Shown here: positions 31,935 to 39,801 of the stretch, in pieces | Position numbering within the stretch: the stretch's first letter is position 1 | Layout of the letters: each line of letters starts with the position of its first letter | Source of the DNA: Bacillus atrophaeus | Lineage (GTDB): Bacteria > Bacillota > Bacilli > Bacillales > Bacillaceae | Assembly: GCF_001584335.1 (NCBI RefSeq) | Contig: NZ_LSBB01000019.1 | Coordinates: forward strand, 1 to 64,000 | Length of the DNA: 64,000 nt | Reading direction: 5' to 3' | Translations under genes and position numbers: made by a program | The notes under the pieces: model-generated | Seen by the model: the letters and a program-made list of their open reading frames with translations, nothing else | Databases searched by the model: none | Told to the model about the DNA's origin: nothing

Positions 31935-31963
31935 AAAAACCCCGCAGCACTTATGCTGCGGGG
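31935..31963 (-). terminator. Terminator of racE
   Basis: ACCCCGCAGC/GCTGCGGGGT perfect 10-bp stem with a 6-base loop, followed by T5 on the minus strand, 9 bases past the racE stop. It makes gerM a separate unit. Confidence 0.9.
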
Positions 31964-31971
31964 TATACAAA

Positions 31972-32790
31972 CTATCTATTTACCGGTTCTTGAAGAGAGA
32001 TGCATTCTACATGACCCACTTCATGGCCGAACCAATCATCAGCAATTTTTGCAAAACGGCTGCGCTCTCCGGTTGTGAGGAATTGATGTTCCGCCGCAAA
32101 CGGAGACTGATTTAATAAGCCTTTATACGAAAGGATCGTGCTCACTTCCCGTGCGGTTTCATCGCCGGAAGAAATGATTTTCACATGCTCTCCCATGTAT
32201 CTCTGAATCGGATCTTTTAAAATTGGGTAATGAGTGCATCCTAAAATAAGCGTATCAATGGTTGTGTTTTTCAGCGGGTGCAGTGATGTCTCGACAATTT
32301 CATCAGCTGTTTTGTCAAGAAATTTCCCGCTTTCTACAAACGGCACGAGCAGCGGGCAGGCAAGATTTTCTACCTTTAGCTCTGTATTTAAAGCCACAAG
32401 CGCTTCTTCATAGGCGCCGCTTTTAATCGTATTCTCCGTGCCGATCACACCGATTGTTTGATTCTTCGTTACTTTGATCGCCGTTCTCGCTCCTGGCTGA
32501 ATGACGCCGACAACAGGAATATCCACTTCACGTTTAATCGTGTCTAAAGCGATCGCTGTTGCGGTGTTGCAGGCAATTACAAGCATCTTAATATGATGGC
32601 TGTTTAATAAGTACTGCGTTAATTCCCGCGTATATTGTAATACTTCTTCTTCAGGACGCGGGCCGTACGGGCAGCGTTTCGTATCCCCTACGTATATGAT
32701 ATTTTCTTTTGGTAGCTGTCTTATGATTTCCTTAGCAACGGTTAACCCGCCAACCCCGGAATCAATGACTCCAATTGGTTGATCCAACAA
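31972..32790 (-). CDS. racE: Glutamate racemase
   Basis: Supplies D-glutamate for peptidoglycan (and for poly-gamma-glutamate in this group). It has 272 residues, the size of B. subtilis RacE. The two catalytic cysteines are in ACNTATA (Cys74 region) and LGCTHYP (Cys185 region). Other signatures are [18 protein letters not shown] at the N-terminus and [13 protein letters not shown] near 35-47. It follows ysmB by 7 bases, forming a two-gene unit. Confidence 0.97.
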   Translation of the reverse strand: MLDQPIGVIDSGVGGLTVAKEIIRQLPKENIIYVGDTKRCPYGPRPEEEVLQYTRELTQYLLNSHHIKMLVIACNTATAIALDTIKREVDIPVVGVIQPGARTAIKVTKNQTIGVIGTENTIKSGAYEEALVALNTELKVENLACPLLVPFVESGKFLDKTADEIVETSLHPLKNTTIDTLILGCTHYPILKDPIQRYMGEHVKIISSGDETAREVSTILSYKGLLNQSPFAAEHQFLTTGERSRFAKIADDWFGHEVGHVECISLQEPVNR

Positions 32791-32797
32791 AATCGCC

Positions 32798-33238
32798 TCA
32801 TTTTCTTTTCATTTCTTGCTGCAGTTTCAACAATGATGTTTCGAAAACGACCACTTCGTCTTCTGAAAACGTCTCAAACATATCGCACAGGTATTCCTGT
32901 CTTTTTTTGATCACTTCTTGAATAATGCGTTCTCCTTCAGGCAGCAGGTGAATTCTGACGACGCGTCTGTCCGACGGGTCCTTTACCCGCTCGACAAGCG
33001 CATTTTTTTGCATACGGTCAATAAGGTCTGTTGTCGTGCTGCATGCCAGATACATTTTCCCCGACAGCTCTCCTATTGTCATGTCTCCAAGCTCATAAAG
33101 CCATTGCAGACCGACAAATTGAGGCGGTGTGATCGCATATTGATTAAGGATTTCTCTTCCTTTTTGTTTAATGATCGCGGCAATGTGGCGGAGTGACTTT
33201 TCAATGTCCGCAACATGCTCCAACTGTTTTGATGTCAT
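32798..33238 (-). CDS. ysmB: MarR-family transcriptional regulator YsmB
   Basis: A 146-residue winged-helix protein from ATG 33238 ([18 protein letters not shown]). The MarR core is evident: [40 protein letters not shown] as the helix-turn-helix, then the wing [22 protein letters not shown] with the DxR motif near residue 90. It lies directly upstream of racE, and the pair probably share a transcript. Target genes and ligand are unknown. Confidence 0.92.
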   Translation of the reverse strand: MTSKQLEHVADIEKSLRHIAAIIKQKGREILNQYAITPPQFVGLQWLYELGDMTIGELSGKMYLACSTTTDLIDRMQKNALVERVKDPSDRRVVRIHLLPEGERIIQEVIKKRQEYLCDMFETFSEDEVVVFETSLLKLQQEMKRK

Positions 33239-33401
33239 ATGTCCATCCCTCACTCAAGGATTTCTTGACGCAAATAAGCGTTCCGTGTCTATTTTCCTTC
33301 TTTTTTAAATAAAATGCAAGACTGATGAAGAAAAAGACGGGGTTTTCAGACAAATGACAAATAACCGGTTCCCTCTTGTAAAGAAGGAATACCGGCAAGA
33401 A

Positions 33402-33626
33402 TTAGAGCTCTAGCTCACCCATTCTAAGAAGCTCAACAACGGCTTGCGAACGCCCTTTCACACCCAATTTCTGCATGGCATTTGAAATATGGTTACGAAC
33501 GGTTTTCTCACTGATAAATAGCTCGCTTGCAATCTCCTTTGTTGTCTTATCTTGAACGAGCAATTCGAACACTTCTCTTTCTCTTTTTGTTAGCAGCGGC
33601 TTTGATTGAAATTCTTTCTCCTTCAA
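33402..33626 (-). CDS. gerE: GerE, late mother-cell transcriptional regulator
   Basis: A 74-residue DNA-binding protein consisting of a LuxR-type helix-turn-helix only ([45 protein letters not shown]), practically identical to B. subtilis GerE. It activates and represses late coat genes with SigK. The start is TTG 33626 with AAGGAGGG 10-12 bases upstream. A SigK-type promoter lies about 70 bases upstream. The 33239-33401 gap to ysmB contains no gene. Confidence 0.97.
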   Translation of the reverse strand: MKEKEFQSKPLLTKREREVFELLVQDKTTKEIASELFISEKTVRNHISNAMQKLGVKGRSQAVVELLRMGELEL

Positions 33627-33692
33627 GTATTGTAACCCTCCTTGCTAAGGTGAGAGCGAATCTGAAACGAATGGGTTTTGATATAGTCAAGA

Positions 33693-33721
33693 TATCTTAT
33701 GTAAGGAGCGCGCGGGAGGTG
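33693..33721 (-). promoter_or_regulatory. SigK promoter of gerE
   Basis: On the minus strand CACC (33718-33721) is followed after 16 bases by CATAAGATA (33693-33701), a full match to the SigK -10 consensus CATANNNTA with an ACC-type -35. Confidence 0.82.
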
Positions 33722-33748
33722 ACGTTTACACGAGAAATAGTTCATTGT

Positions 33749-34195
33749 TTATGCAAGGAGGTTTGCTTTTTCATCTTCTGTCCAGCTGACAGCCTTGCCG
33801 CTTTTCTTGGAAATCTGCACCATGACAACTGAACCCGTAAAGCAAGGCTCGCCTTCTTGATTTTCTCCGAGGTAATGCAAGGTAAGAGATGCATTGCCGA
33901 CAGCGCTTGTTTTCACAAAAATACGCAGCGCCTCATAAGGCATAACCTGCCTCAAATAATCGCATTGCTGGCTGGCTACGACAGTCATTGTTTCTCGATT
34001 TTCATTCATCATGTGCAGCTTCTTGAAATAGGAAATCCTGGCTTCTTCAAAATAAATGAAAGGGGTTACATTATTCATATGGCCAAACATGTCTGTTTCT
34101 GAAAACCGAACTGATACTTCATCATAAAAGGAAAAGGACGCTCTCCATTGTTCAAACGGTCTATCTATATAAGCCGGCAGTTTCACTGCATTCAT
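33749..34195 (-). CDS. ysmA: YsmA, hot-dog fold acyl-CoA thioesterase-like protein
   Basis: A 148-residue protein of the 4-hydroxybenzoyl-CoA thioesterase group. The catalytic motif region VRFSETDMFGHMNNVTPFIYFEEARI (residues 28-53) contains the Asp and the conserved HMNN. Start MNAVKLPAYIDRPF is preceded by GGAGATG. It sits between sdhB and gerE; its stop lies close to the gerE promoter. The substrate is unknown. Confidence 0.9.
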   Translation of the reverse strand: MNAVKLPAYIDRPFEQWRASFSFYDEVSVRFSETDMFGHMNNVTPFIYFEEARISYFKKLHMMNENRETMTVVASQQCDYLRQVMPYEALRIFVKTSAVGNASLTLHYLGENQEGEPCFTGSVVMVQISKKSGKAVSWTEDEKANLLA

Positions 34196-34208
34196 CTCCT
34201 TTTTATCA

Positions 34209-34241
34209 AAAATAAGCCTCTTCCATGCGGAAGAGGCTTAT
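34209..34241 (-). terminator. Terminator of the sdh operon
   Basis: AATAAGCCTCTTCC/GGAAGAGGCTTATT hairpin (loop ATGC) right after the sdhB stop; a T-rich tail follows on the minus strand. Confidence 0.82.
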
Positions 34242-34246
34242 AATTC

Positions 34247-35008
34247 TTATACTCTGTCGCTTCCGAAGAAATTGCGGAATGCTTGTAAATTCGTATCTCT
34301 GTTTAAGGCTGCAATAGAAGTTGTCAGCGGGATGCCTTTCGGACAGGATTGAACACAGTTTTGTGAGTTCCCGCAGTCTGCAAGACCCCCGTCTTCCATG
34401 AGCGCTTCCAAACGGTCGGATTTATTCATCGCCCCTGTTGGATGAGCGTTAAAGAGGCGAACCTGAGACATAGGAGCCGGCCCCATGAAATCAGATTTGC
34501 TGTTTACATTCGGGCAAGCTTCAAGACAGACGCCGCATGTCATGCATTTAGATAATTCATATGCCCATTGGCGGCGTTTTTCCGGCATTCTCGGACCGGG
34601 TCCTAAATCGTATGTTCCGTCAATCGGAACCCACGCTTTTACTTTTTTCAATGAATCAAACATTCTGCTGCGGTCTACTTGCAAATCGCGCACAACCGGG
34701 AATGTTTTCATCGGCTTTAAGCGGATCGGCTGTTCAAGCTGGTCAACAAGCGCCGTACAGGACTGGCGCGGCTTTCCGTTAATGACCATTGAGCATGCGC
34801 CGCATACTTCCTCAAGACAGTTCATGTCCCATGTGACAGGAGTTGTTTTTTCCCCTTTCACGTTGACCGGATTTCTGCGGATTTCCATTAAAGCTGAAAT
34901 CACATTCAGATTCGGACGATAACCGATTTCAAATTCTTCATCATAAGGCGTGCTGTCGGCTGTATCTTGACGGGTGATAATAAACCGTATTGTCTTTTTT
35001 TCACTCAT
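34247..35008 (-). CDS. sdhB: Succinate dehydrogenase iron-sulfur subunit
   Basis: Passes electrons from the flavoprotein to the membrane anchor. It has 253 residues. The 2Fe-2S ferredoxin domain has CLEEVCGACSMVINGKPRQSC (residues about 64-85). The C-terminal part has CMTCGVCLEACP near 155 and CGNSQNCVQSCPKG near 213, which supply the remaining 4Fe-4S and 3Fe-4S ligands. It is the last gene of sdhCAB, only 2 bases after sdhA. Confidence 0.98.
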   Translation of the reverse strand: MSEKKTIRFIITRQDTADSTPYDEEFEIGYRPNLNVISALMEIRRNPVNVKGEKTTPVTWDMNCLEEVCGACSMVINGKPRQSCTALVDQLEQPIRLKPMKTFPVVRDLQVDRSRMFDSLKKVKAWVPIDGTYDLGPGPRMPEKRRQWAYELSKCMTCGVCLEACPNVNSKSDFMGPAPMSQVRLFNAHPTGAMNKSDRLEALMEDGGLADCGNSQNCVQSCPKGIPLTTSIAALNRDTNLQAFRNFFGSDRV

Positions 35009-35010
35009 GA

Positions 35011-36771
35011 TTATTTCGCCACCTTTTTCTTCGAGTAATCCCGTTTACGAGGTGTGATCAGTGAAACATCGACATCCTGATAATCAAATTCCGGCGCCTC
35101 AAACTGCCCAACGTGCTTAGCCATTGTTGTTTTGAGCCACTCATCGTCGTTACGCTCAGGATAATCCGGTTTATAATGCGCACCCCTGCTTTCGTTACGG
35201 TTATAAGCGCCGAGTGTAATGACCCTGGCCAGCTGCAGCATATTCGAGAGTTGGCGGGTAAACATCGCACCCTGGTTGCTCCATTTTGTGGTGTCATTGA
35301 TATTGATTTTTTGGTACCGTTCCATTAATTCCTGAATCTTGTCATCGGTTTTCAAAAGCTTGTCATTATGACGGACAACCGTTACGTTGGCAGTCATCCA
35401 TTCACCAAGCTCCCTGTGAAGCACATAAGCATTCTCGTCGCCGTCCATGCTCATAATATTGGCCCATTTTTCTTCTTCTTTTTTCGTGTGGGCATCAAAT
35501 AAAGCTGAAGACATATCTTCGACTGAAGATTCCAGGCCGTTTACGTATTTAACCGCATTCGGACCTGCTACCATGCCTCCGTAAATGGCGGAGAGAAGAG
35601 AGTTCGCCCCTAAGCGGTTTCCTCCATGCATAGAGTAATCACATTCACCGGCTGCAAAAAGGCCCGGGATATTTGTCATTTGATCGTAATCCACCCATAA
35701 TCCGCCCATTGAGTAATGGACTGCAGGGAAGATTTTCATCGGAAGCTTGCGCGGGTCGTCGCCCATAAATTTTTCATAGATTTCAATGATGCCGCCAAGC
35801 TTGATATCAAGCTCTTTCGGATCTTTATGAGATAGGTCGAGATACACCATGTTTTCGCCGTTAATGCCGAGTTTTTGATTGACGCATACATCAAATATTT
35901 CGCGTGTCGCAATATCCCGGGGCACAAGGTTTCCGTACGCCGGATATTTTTCTTCAAGGAAATACCACGGTTTCCCGTCTTTATATGTCCACACACGTCC
36001 GCCTTCACCGCGCGCTGATTCACTCATCAGTCTCAGCTTATCATCACCCGGTATTGCTGTCGGATGAATTTGGATAAATTCTCCGTTCGCGTAATATGCA
36101 CCCTGCTGATACACGATTGAAGCGGCAGAGCCTGTGTTGATCATAGAGTTCGTTGACTTTCCGAATACAATGCCCGGTCCGCCCGTTGCCATGATGACAG
36201 CGTCTGAACGGAACGACTCAATTTGCATATTTGTCAAATTTTGCGCGACAATCCCGCGGCATGTTCTGTCATCATCTAAGACAGCGCCAAGGAATTCCCA
36301 GCCTTCGTATTTCGTAACAAGGCCTGCGACTTCATATCTGCGGACCTGCTCGTCCAGCGCATATAACAGCTGCTGTCCAGTCGTCGCGCCCGCATATGCA
36401 GTTCTGTGATGCTGAGTGCCTCCAAAACGGCGGAAATCAAGAAGTCCTTCAGGCGTACGGTTAAACATAACGCCCATCCGGTCCATTAAATGGATGATTG
36501 ACGGCGCCGCGTCACACATTGCTTTTACCGGCGGCTGATTCGCGAGAAAGTCTCCGCCGTACACTGTGTCATCGAAATGCTCCCATGGAGAGTCGCCTTC
36601 CCCTTTTGTATTAACCGCTCCGTTTATTCCGCCTTGCGCACAAACTGAGTGTGAGCGTTTGACGGGAACTATAGAAAAAAGCTTAACTGCCGTTCCGGAT
36701 TCCGCTGCTTTAATTGTCGCCATAAGGCCGGCCAGACCCCCGCCGACTACGATAATACTTGATTGACTCAT
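35011..36771 (-). CDS. sdhA: Succinate dehydrogenase flavoprotein subunit
   Basis: Oxidises succinate to fumarate with covalently bound FAD. It has 586 residues. The FAD-binding N-terminus is IIVVGGGLAGLMATIKAAESG. The flavinylated histidine region is KRSHSVCAQGGINGAVNTKGEGDS near residue 40, the active site includes HPTAIPGDDKLRLMSESARGEGGRVW near 240-262, and HYSMGGLWVDYDQMTNIPGLFAAGECDY is near 360. Start MSQSSIIVVGGG has GAGGGG upstream. It lies 33 bases after sdhC. Confidence 0.98.
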   Translation of the reverse strand: MSQSSIIVVGGGLAGLMATIKAAESGTAVKLFSIVPVKRSHSVCAQGGINGAVNTKGEGDSPWEHFDDTVYGGDFLANQPPVKAMCDAAPSIIHLMDRMGVMFNRTPEGLLDFRRFGGTQHHRTAYAGATTGQQLLYALDEQVRRYEVAGLVTKYEGWEFLGAVLDDDRTCRGIVAQNLTNMQIESFRSDAVIMATGGPGIVFGKSTNSMINTGSAASIVYQQGAYYANGEFIQIHPTAIPGDDKLRLMSESARGEGGRVWTYKDGKPWYFLEEKYPAYGNLVPRDIATREIFDVCVNQKLGINGENMVYLDLSHKDPKELDIKLGGIIEIYEKFMGDDPRKLPMKIFPAVHYSMGGLWVDYDQMTNIPGLFAAGECDYSMHGGNRLGANSLLSAIYGGMVAGPNAVKYVNGLESSVEDMSSALFDAHTKKEEEKWANIMSMDGDENAYVLHRELGEWMTANVTVVRHNDKLLKTDDKIQELMERYQKININDTTKWSNQGAMFTRQLSNMLQLARVITLGAYNRNESRGAHYKPDYPERNDDEWLKTTMAKHVGQFEAPEFDYQDVDVSLITPRKRDYSKKKVAK

Positions 36772-36804
36772 GATAGCCCCTCTCCCTCTAGTAATCTAAT
36801 ACTC

Positions 36805-37413
36805 TTATACAAATGCCAAAATCGCTTTTAATCCTACGTAAGACAATGCAACAAAAATGATCAGCGTTACGTACGTCGAAATTTTTTGAGAACGCGGTGT
36901 TACAGTAATACCCCAAGTAACCGCGAACGACCATAACCCGTTCGAAAAGTGGAAAATGGTAGATATCACACCTACAATGTAGAAGCCCAGCATAAAAGGA
37001 GAGCTTAAGATATTCGCCATCATATCGAAATTGACTTCAGCGCCAAGCTGTGCCGCGATGCGCGTTTCCCATAGGTGCCAGCTGACAAAAATAAGAGTGA
37101 TGATACCGGTTACACGCTGCATGACGAAAAGCCAGTTTCTCATATAACTGTACTGGCCTGCATTGTTTTTTGCAGTAAATGCTATGTACACGCCGTAAAC
37201 CGCATGATAAATTAAAGGTAAGAAGATAATAAAAATTTCCAAAGCATACCTGAATGGCAGGCTATCCATAAAATGAGCCGCATTGTTGAATGCTTCCGCT
37301 CCCCTTGCGGCAAACTGGTTGACAACTAAATGCTGAATTAAAAATATGCCGACCGGTATGACGCCGAGCAAGGAATGCAATCTTCGAAAATAAAACTCTC
37401 TGTTCCCAGACAT
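36805..37413 (-). CDS. sdhC: Succinate dehydrogenase cytochrome b558 subunit
   Basis: Membrane anchor of 202 residues with five hydrophobic helices that hold two b-type hemes and pass electrons to menaquinone. Start ATG 37413 (MSGNREFYFRRLHSLLGVIPV) with GGGGG upstream gives the B. subtilis length; the longer in-frame start runs into the leader. Candidate heme-ligand histidines lie in RLHSLLG, LIQHLVVNQ, LIYHAVYG, VSWHLWET and TIFHFSNG. First gene of the operon, with a promoter about 100 bases upstream. Confidence 0.97.
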   Translation of the reverse strand: MSGNREFYFRRLHSLLGVIPVGIFLIQHLVVNQFAARGAEAFNNAAHFMDSLPFRYALEIFIIFLPLIYHAVYGVYIAFTAKNNAGQYSYMRNWLFVMQRVTGIITLIFVSWHLWETRIAAQLGAEVNFDMMANILSSPFMLGFYIVGVISTIFHFSNGLWSFAVTWGITVTPRSQKISTYVTLIIFVALSYVGLKAILAFV

Positions 37414-37511
37414 TACTTTACCCCCTAGTTTGATAAGTGCGAAATGTGATAAATCTCTGTCCCCCGCTTCTTTCAATTGTAAGCACTTTATTAAGATTTA
37501 TTGACAATTTC

Positions 37512-37540
37512 ATTTTACTCCTCCCTCAAAAGGTCGTCAA
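37512..37540 (-). promoter_or_regulatory. sdhCAB promoter
   Basis: On the minus strand TTGACG (37535-37540), 17 bases, TAAAAT (37512-37517): a good SigA promoter with a leader of about 90 bases to sdhC. The rest of 37541-37660 is AT-rich; a TATAAT at 37675-37680 on the plus strand may serve yslB. Confidence 0.78.
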
Positions 37541-37707
37541 GAAAACGCGTACATAAATTACAATTTTCCGAATTAAATAGTTGGTTTGAAAATTTTATTT
37601 TATTAATATATGTTTCTCCTTTATTTTTCACGAGAAATAAAGGATCATTCTGTCAACCTTACCCCTGTTTAAGCTATAATAAACGAAGGAGAGAGGGGAG
37701 ACATGTT

Positions 37708-38154
37708 ATGAAGAATAAATATGAAGAATCATTACAAAACCTAAAAGAAATTGAACTCAACGCCTACGCCTACGAACTGATCCGAGAGATTGTCCTCCCA
37801 GACATGCTTGGCCAAGATTATTCATCTATGATGTATTGGGCAGGAAAGCATCTAGCCCGTAAGTTCCCTCTTGAATCATGGGAAGAGTTTCCGGCTTTCT
37901 TTGAAGAAGCCGGCTGGGGAACCCTCACAAATGTCAGCAGCAAGAGACAGGAGCTTGAGTTTGAGCTGGAGGGCCCGCTCGTTTCAAATCGCCTTACATA
38001 TCAAAAAGAGCCGTGCTTTCAGCTTGAAGCAGGTTTTATCGCTGAACAAATTCAATTGATGAATGACCAGATCGCTGAATCATATGAACAAATCAAAAAG
38101 CGGGCAGACAAAGTGGTTCTGACCGTGAAATGGGATATGAAAGATCCTGTTTGA
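37708..38154 (+). CDS. yslB: DUF2507 protein YslB
   Basis: A 148-residue soluble protein of a Firmicute-only family of unknown function. Start ATG 37708 (MKNKYEESLQNLKEIELN) has GAGGGGAG 8-10 bases upstream; the longer in-frame reading from 37501 covers the promoter region and is rejected. Visible features are the DMLGQDYSSMMYWAGKHLARKFPL motif near 35-58 and a C-terminal helical plus strand segment (YEQIKKRADKVVLTVKWD). It stands alone between divergent sdhC and convergent lysC. Confidence 0.9.
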   Translation: MKNKYEESLQNLKEIELNAYAYELIREIVLPDMLGQDYSSMMYWAGKHLARKFPLESWEEFPAFFEEAGWGTLTNVSSKRQELEFELEGPLVSNRLTYQKEPCFQLEAGFIAEQIQLMNDQIAESYEQIKKRADKVVLTVKWDMKDPV

Positions 38155-38156
38155 TC

Positions 38157-38192
38157 AAAAAAGGGCGAAGACTTTACAGTCTTCGCCTCTTT
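38157..38192. terminator. Bidirectional terminator between yslB and lysC
   Basis: GGCGAAGACT/AGTCTTCGCC with a TTAC loop, an A-run on the left and a T-rich tract on the right. Confidence 0.85.
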
Positions 38193-38201
38193 GCTTGTCC
38201 T

Positions 38202-38696
38202 TTACACGACCGACGCCTGCTTTGATAGTTCAAACGCATCGTGTAACGCTTCTACCGCTTTCACCATGTCATTTTCGCTTATCACCGTTGAGACTTTAAT
38301 TTCAGAAGTGCTGACCATTTTTACTTGAATATTCTTTTTCGCAAGGACCGCGAACATCTCAGCCGCTACTCCCGGGTTAGATACCATACCGGAGCCGACG
38401 ATTGACACTTTGGCCAATTTGCTTTCGGTTTCGATTTGGTCGAATTTCAGCGCATCTTTATACTCATCAAGCACGGCCACAGTATTGTCAGCGTCTTCCG
38501 ATTTTACGGAGAAGGAAATGCCGGTTTTATTGTCGCCTGCCGCTGTTTGAATAATGATATCCACGTTAATGTTCCGTTTCGCAAGTGCGGTGAAAATAGT
38601 TGAAAGTGTCGTCAGGCCGTTTGCCAGACCGGAGACTGTAACCCTTGTAATCTGATCCTCAAATGCGATGCCTCTGACAATTAAATTCTGTTCCAT
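38202..38696 (-). CDS. lysC: Aspartokinase II, beta subunit from an internal in-frame start
   Basis: ATG 38696 (MEQNLIVRGIAFEDQITRV) lies inside lysC and has a near-ideal AGGAGG 8 bases upstream (38705-38710). It would produce a 164-residue protein identical to the C-terminal ACT-domain half of the alpha subunit. B. subtilis aspartokinase II is known to be an alpha2beta2 enzyme whose beta subunit is translated from such an internal site, and the site is preserved here. Confidence 0.85.
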   Translation of the reverse strand: MEQNLIVRGIAFEDQITRVTVSGLANGLTTLSTIFTALAKRNINVDIIIQTAAGDNKTGISFSVKSEDADNTVAVLDEYKDALKFDQIETESKLAKVSIVGSGMVSNPGVAAEMFAVLAKKNIQVKMVSTSEIKVSTVISENDMVKAVEALHDAFELSKQASVV

Positions 38697-39431
38697 GGAT
38701 GGTTCCTCCTCAATTAATGTTCCCGCTTCGGTTTCTGTACTTGAACGCACTTCTAAAGGCACTTGATAATTCTTCGCAAATTCAACGGCTCTCGGGTGAA
38801 GCACGCCTGCTCCTAAGTTGGCAAGCTCCAGCATTTCATCGTATGAGATTCCCGACAGCTTTCTCGCCGATTTCACGTAACGCGGATCGGTTGTAAATAC
38901 ACCGGGCACGTCCGTATAGATATCACACTTATCCGCTTTTAATGCGGCTGCCAAAGCGACAGCGGTTGTGTCTGAACCGCCCCGTCCCAGCGTTGTGATT
39001 TGGCCATCTTCTGTCATGCCCTGAAATCCGGCGACAACGACGATCTTGCCTTCACTGAGCTGATCTTCAACGGCAGATGTGTTGATATCCGTAATTCTGG
39101 CGTTGCCATGGACATGTTCTGTGCGGATGCCGGCCTGCCAGCCTGTATAAGAAACCGCGTCATAGCCTTGTTCCTGAAGCGCCATGGAAAGGAGTGAGAT
39201 TGTAACCTGCTCTCCTGTCGCAAGCAGCATATCCATTTCTCTTTTGCTCGGCTGAGCGGTAATCTGCTTTGCAAGGCTGACTAATGAATCTGTTGATTTG
39301 CCCATAGCTGACACCACGACAACGACTTGATGACCTTGTTTTTTTTCAGCAATGGCGCGATTGGCTGCATTTTGAATTTTTTCGGCTGAGCCGACAGAAG
39401 TACCTCCGAATTTTTGTACGATGAGACCCAT
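38202..39431 (-). CDS. lysC: Aspartokinase II, alpha subunit
   Basis: Phosphorylates aspartate, the entry to lysine, methionine, threonine and diaminopimelate synthesis; this isozyme is lysine-sensitive. It has 409 residues from ATG 39431 (MGLIVQKFGGTSVGSAEKIQ). Kinase signatures include KFGGTSVG, MDMLLATGEQVTISLLSMAL near 70 and TTLGRGGSDTTAVALAAAL near 147. Two ACT domains occupy the C-terminus from about residue 262. Expression is governed by a lysine riboswitch in the leader. A second in-frame start inside the gene gives the beta subunit. Confidence 0.97.
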   Translation of the reverse strand: MGLIVQKFGGTSVGSAEKIQNAANRAIAEKKQGHQVVVVVSAMGKSTDSLVSLAKQITAQPSKREMDMLLATGEQVTISLLSMALQEQGYDAVSYTGWQAGIRTEHVHGNARITDINTSAVEDQLSEGKIVVVAGFQGMTEDGQITTLGRGGSDTTAVALAAALKADKCDIYTDVPGVFTTDPRYVKSARKLSGISYDEMLELANLGAGVLHPRAVEFAKNYQVPLEVRSSTETEAGTLIEEEPSMEQNLIVRGIAFEDQITRVTVSGLANGLTTLSTIFTALAKRNINVDIIIQTAAGDNKTGISFSVKSEDADNTVAVLDEYKDALKFDQIETESKLAKVSIVGSGMVSNPGVAAEMFAVLAKKNIQVKMVSTSEIKVSTVISENDMVKAVEALHDAFELSKQASVV

Positions 39432-39492
39432 ACATACCACCCTTTACATTTTGGTTCGTGCGGATGAGGAGAAAGAGCGCTTTGTTCACAAT

Positions 39493-39736
39493 AAAAAAAG
39501 CAATGAGAGGAATTCGCTCTCATTGCTTATCAATTAATCATCACGATGATTATGAACAACGAGATAGCCCTCCAAGAAAATGATTTCTTGACAGCCTTAC
39601 ATTTGTTCAATGCACGGCCAGCAAATAAAACAGATGGGGTTTTATTTACTTCGGCGACGCTCCCCTTTCAGCCTTTTTCACAGAAACCATCTTTCTCCAA
39701 AGGCTTACTCTTGAAGTTCGCACCTCTATCTTCACC
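39493..39736 (-). promoter_or_regulatory. Lysine riboswitch (L box) upstream of lysC
   Basis: The minus strand begins with GGTGAAGATAGAGGTGCGAA (39736 leftward), the conserved 5' part of the L box. GGCTGAAAGGGGAGCGTCGCCGA-type core sequence follows near 39650-39680, then a five-helix fold. A terminator hairpin (AAGCAATGAGAG/CTCTCATTGCTT, then T7) is at 39493-39528. With lysine bound, the terminator should form and stop transcription before lysC. Confidence 0.95.
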
Positions 39737-39770
39737 ATATTACACGATCTAACTTATGAAATTAGTTCAC

Positions 39771-39799
39771 ATTTTATCAGACTTCTTTAAAAAGGACAA
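39771..39799 (-). promoter_or_regulatory. Probable lysC promoter
   Basis: On the minus strand TTGTCC (39794-39799), 17 bases, TAAAAT (39771-39776), directly after the uvrC stop. Predicted start near 39764 gives a leader of about 330 bases including the riboswitch. Confidence 0.65.
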
Positions 39800-39801
39800 C
39801 G

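Noticed and set aside
31832-31936. 35-codon extension of gerM
   Set aside because: It would start at the racE terminator and place residues ahead of a clear lipoprotein signal peptide that begins at 31831.
33402-33626. LuxR-type gene as a possible quorum-sensing or two-component output protein
   Set aside because: It is only 74 residues with no sensor or receiver domain and is nearly identical to GerE.
37501-37707. N-terminal extension of yslB to 37501
   Set aside because: The extension covers the sdhC promoter and AT-rich gap. ATG 37708 has a proper ribosome site and gives the family length.
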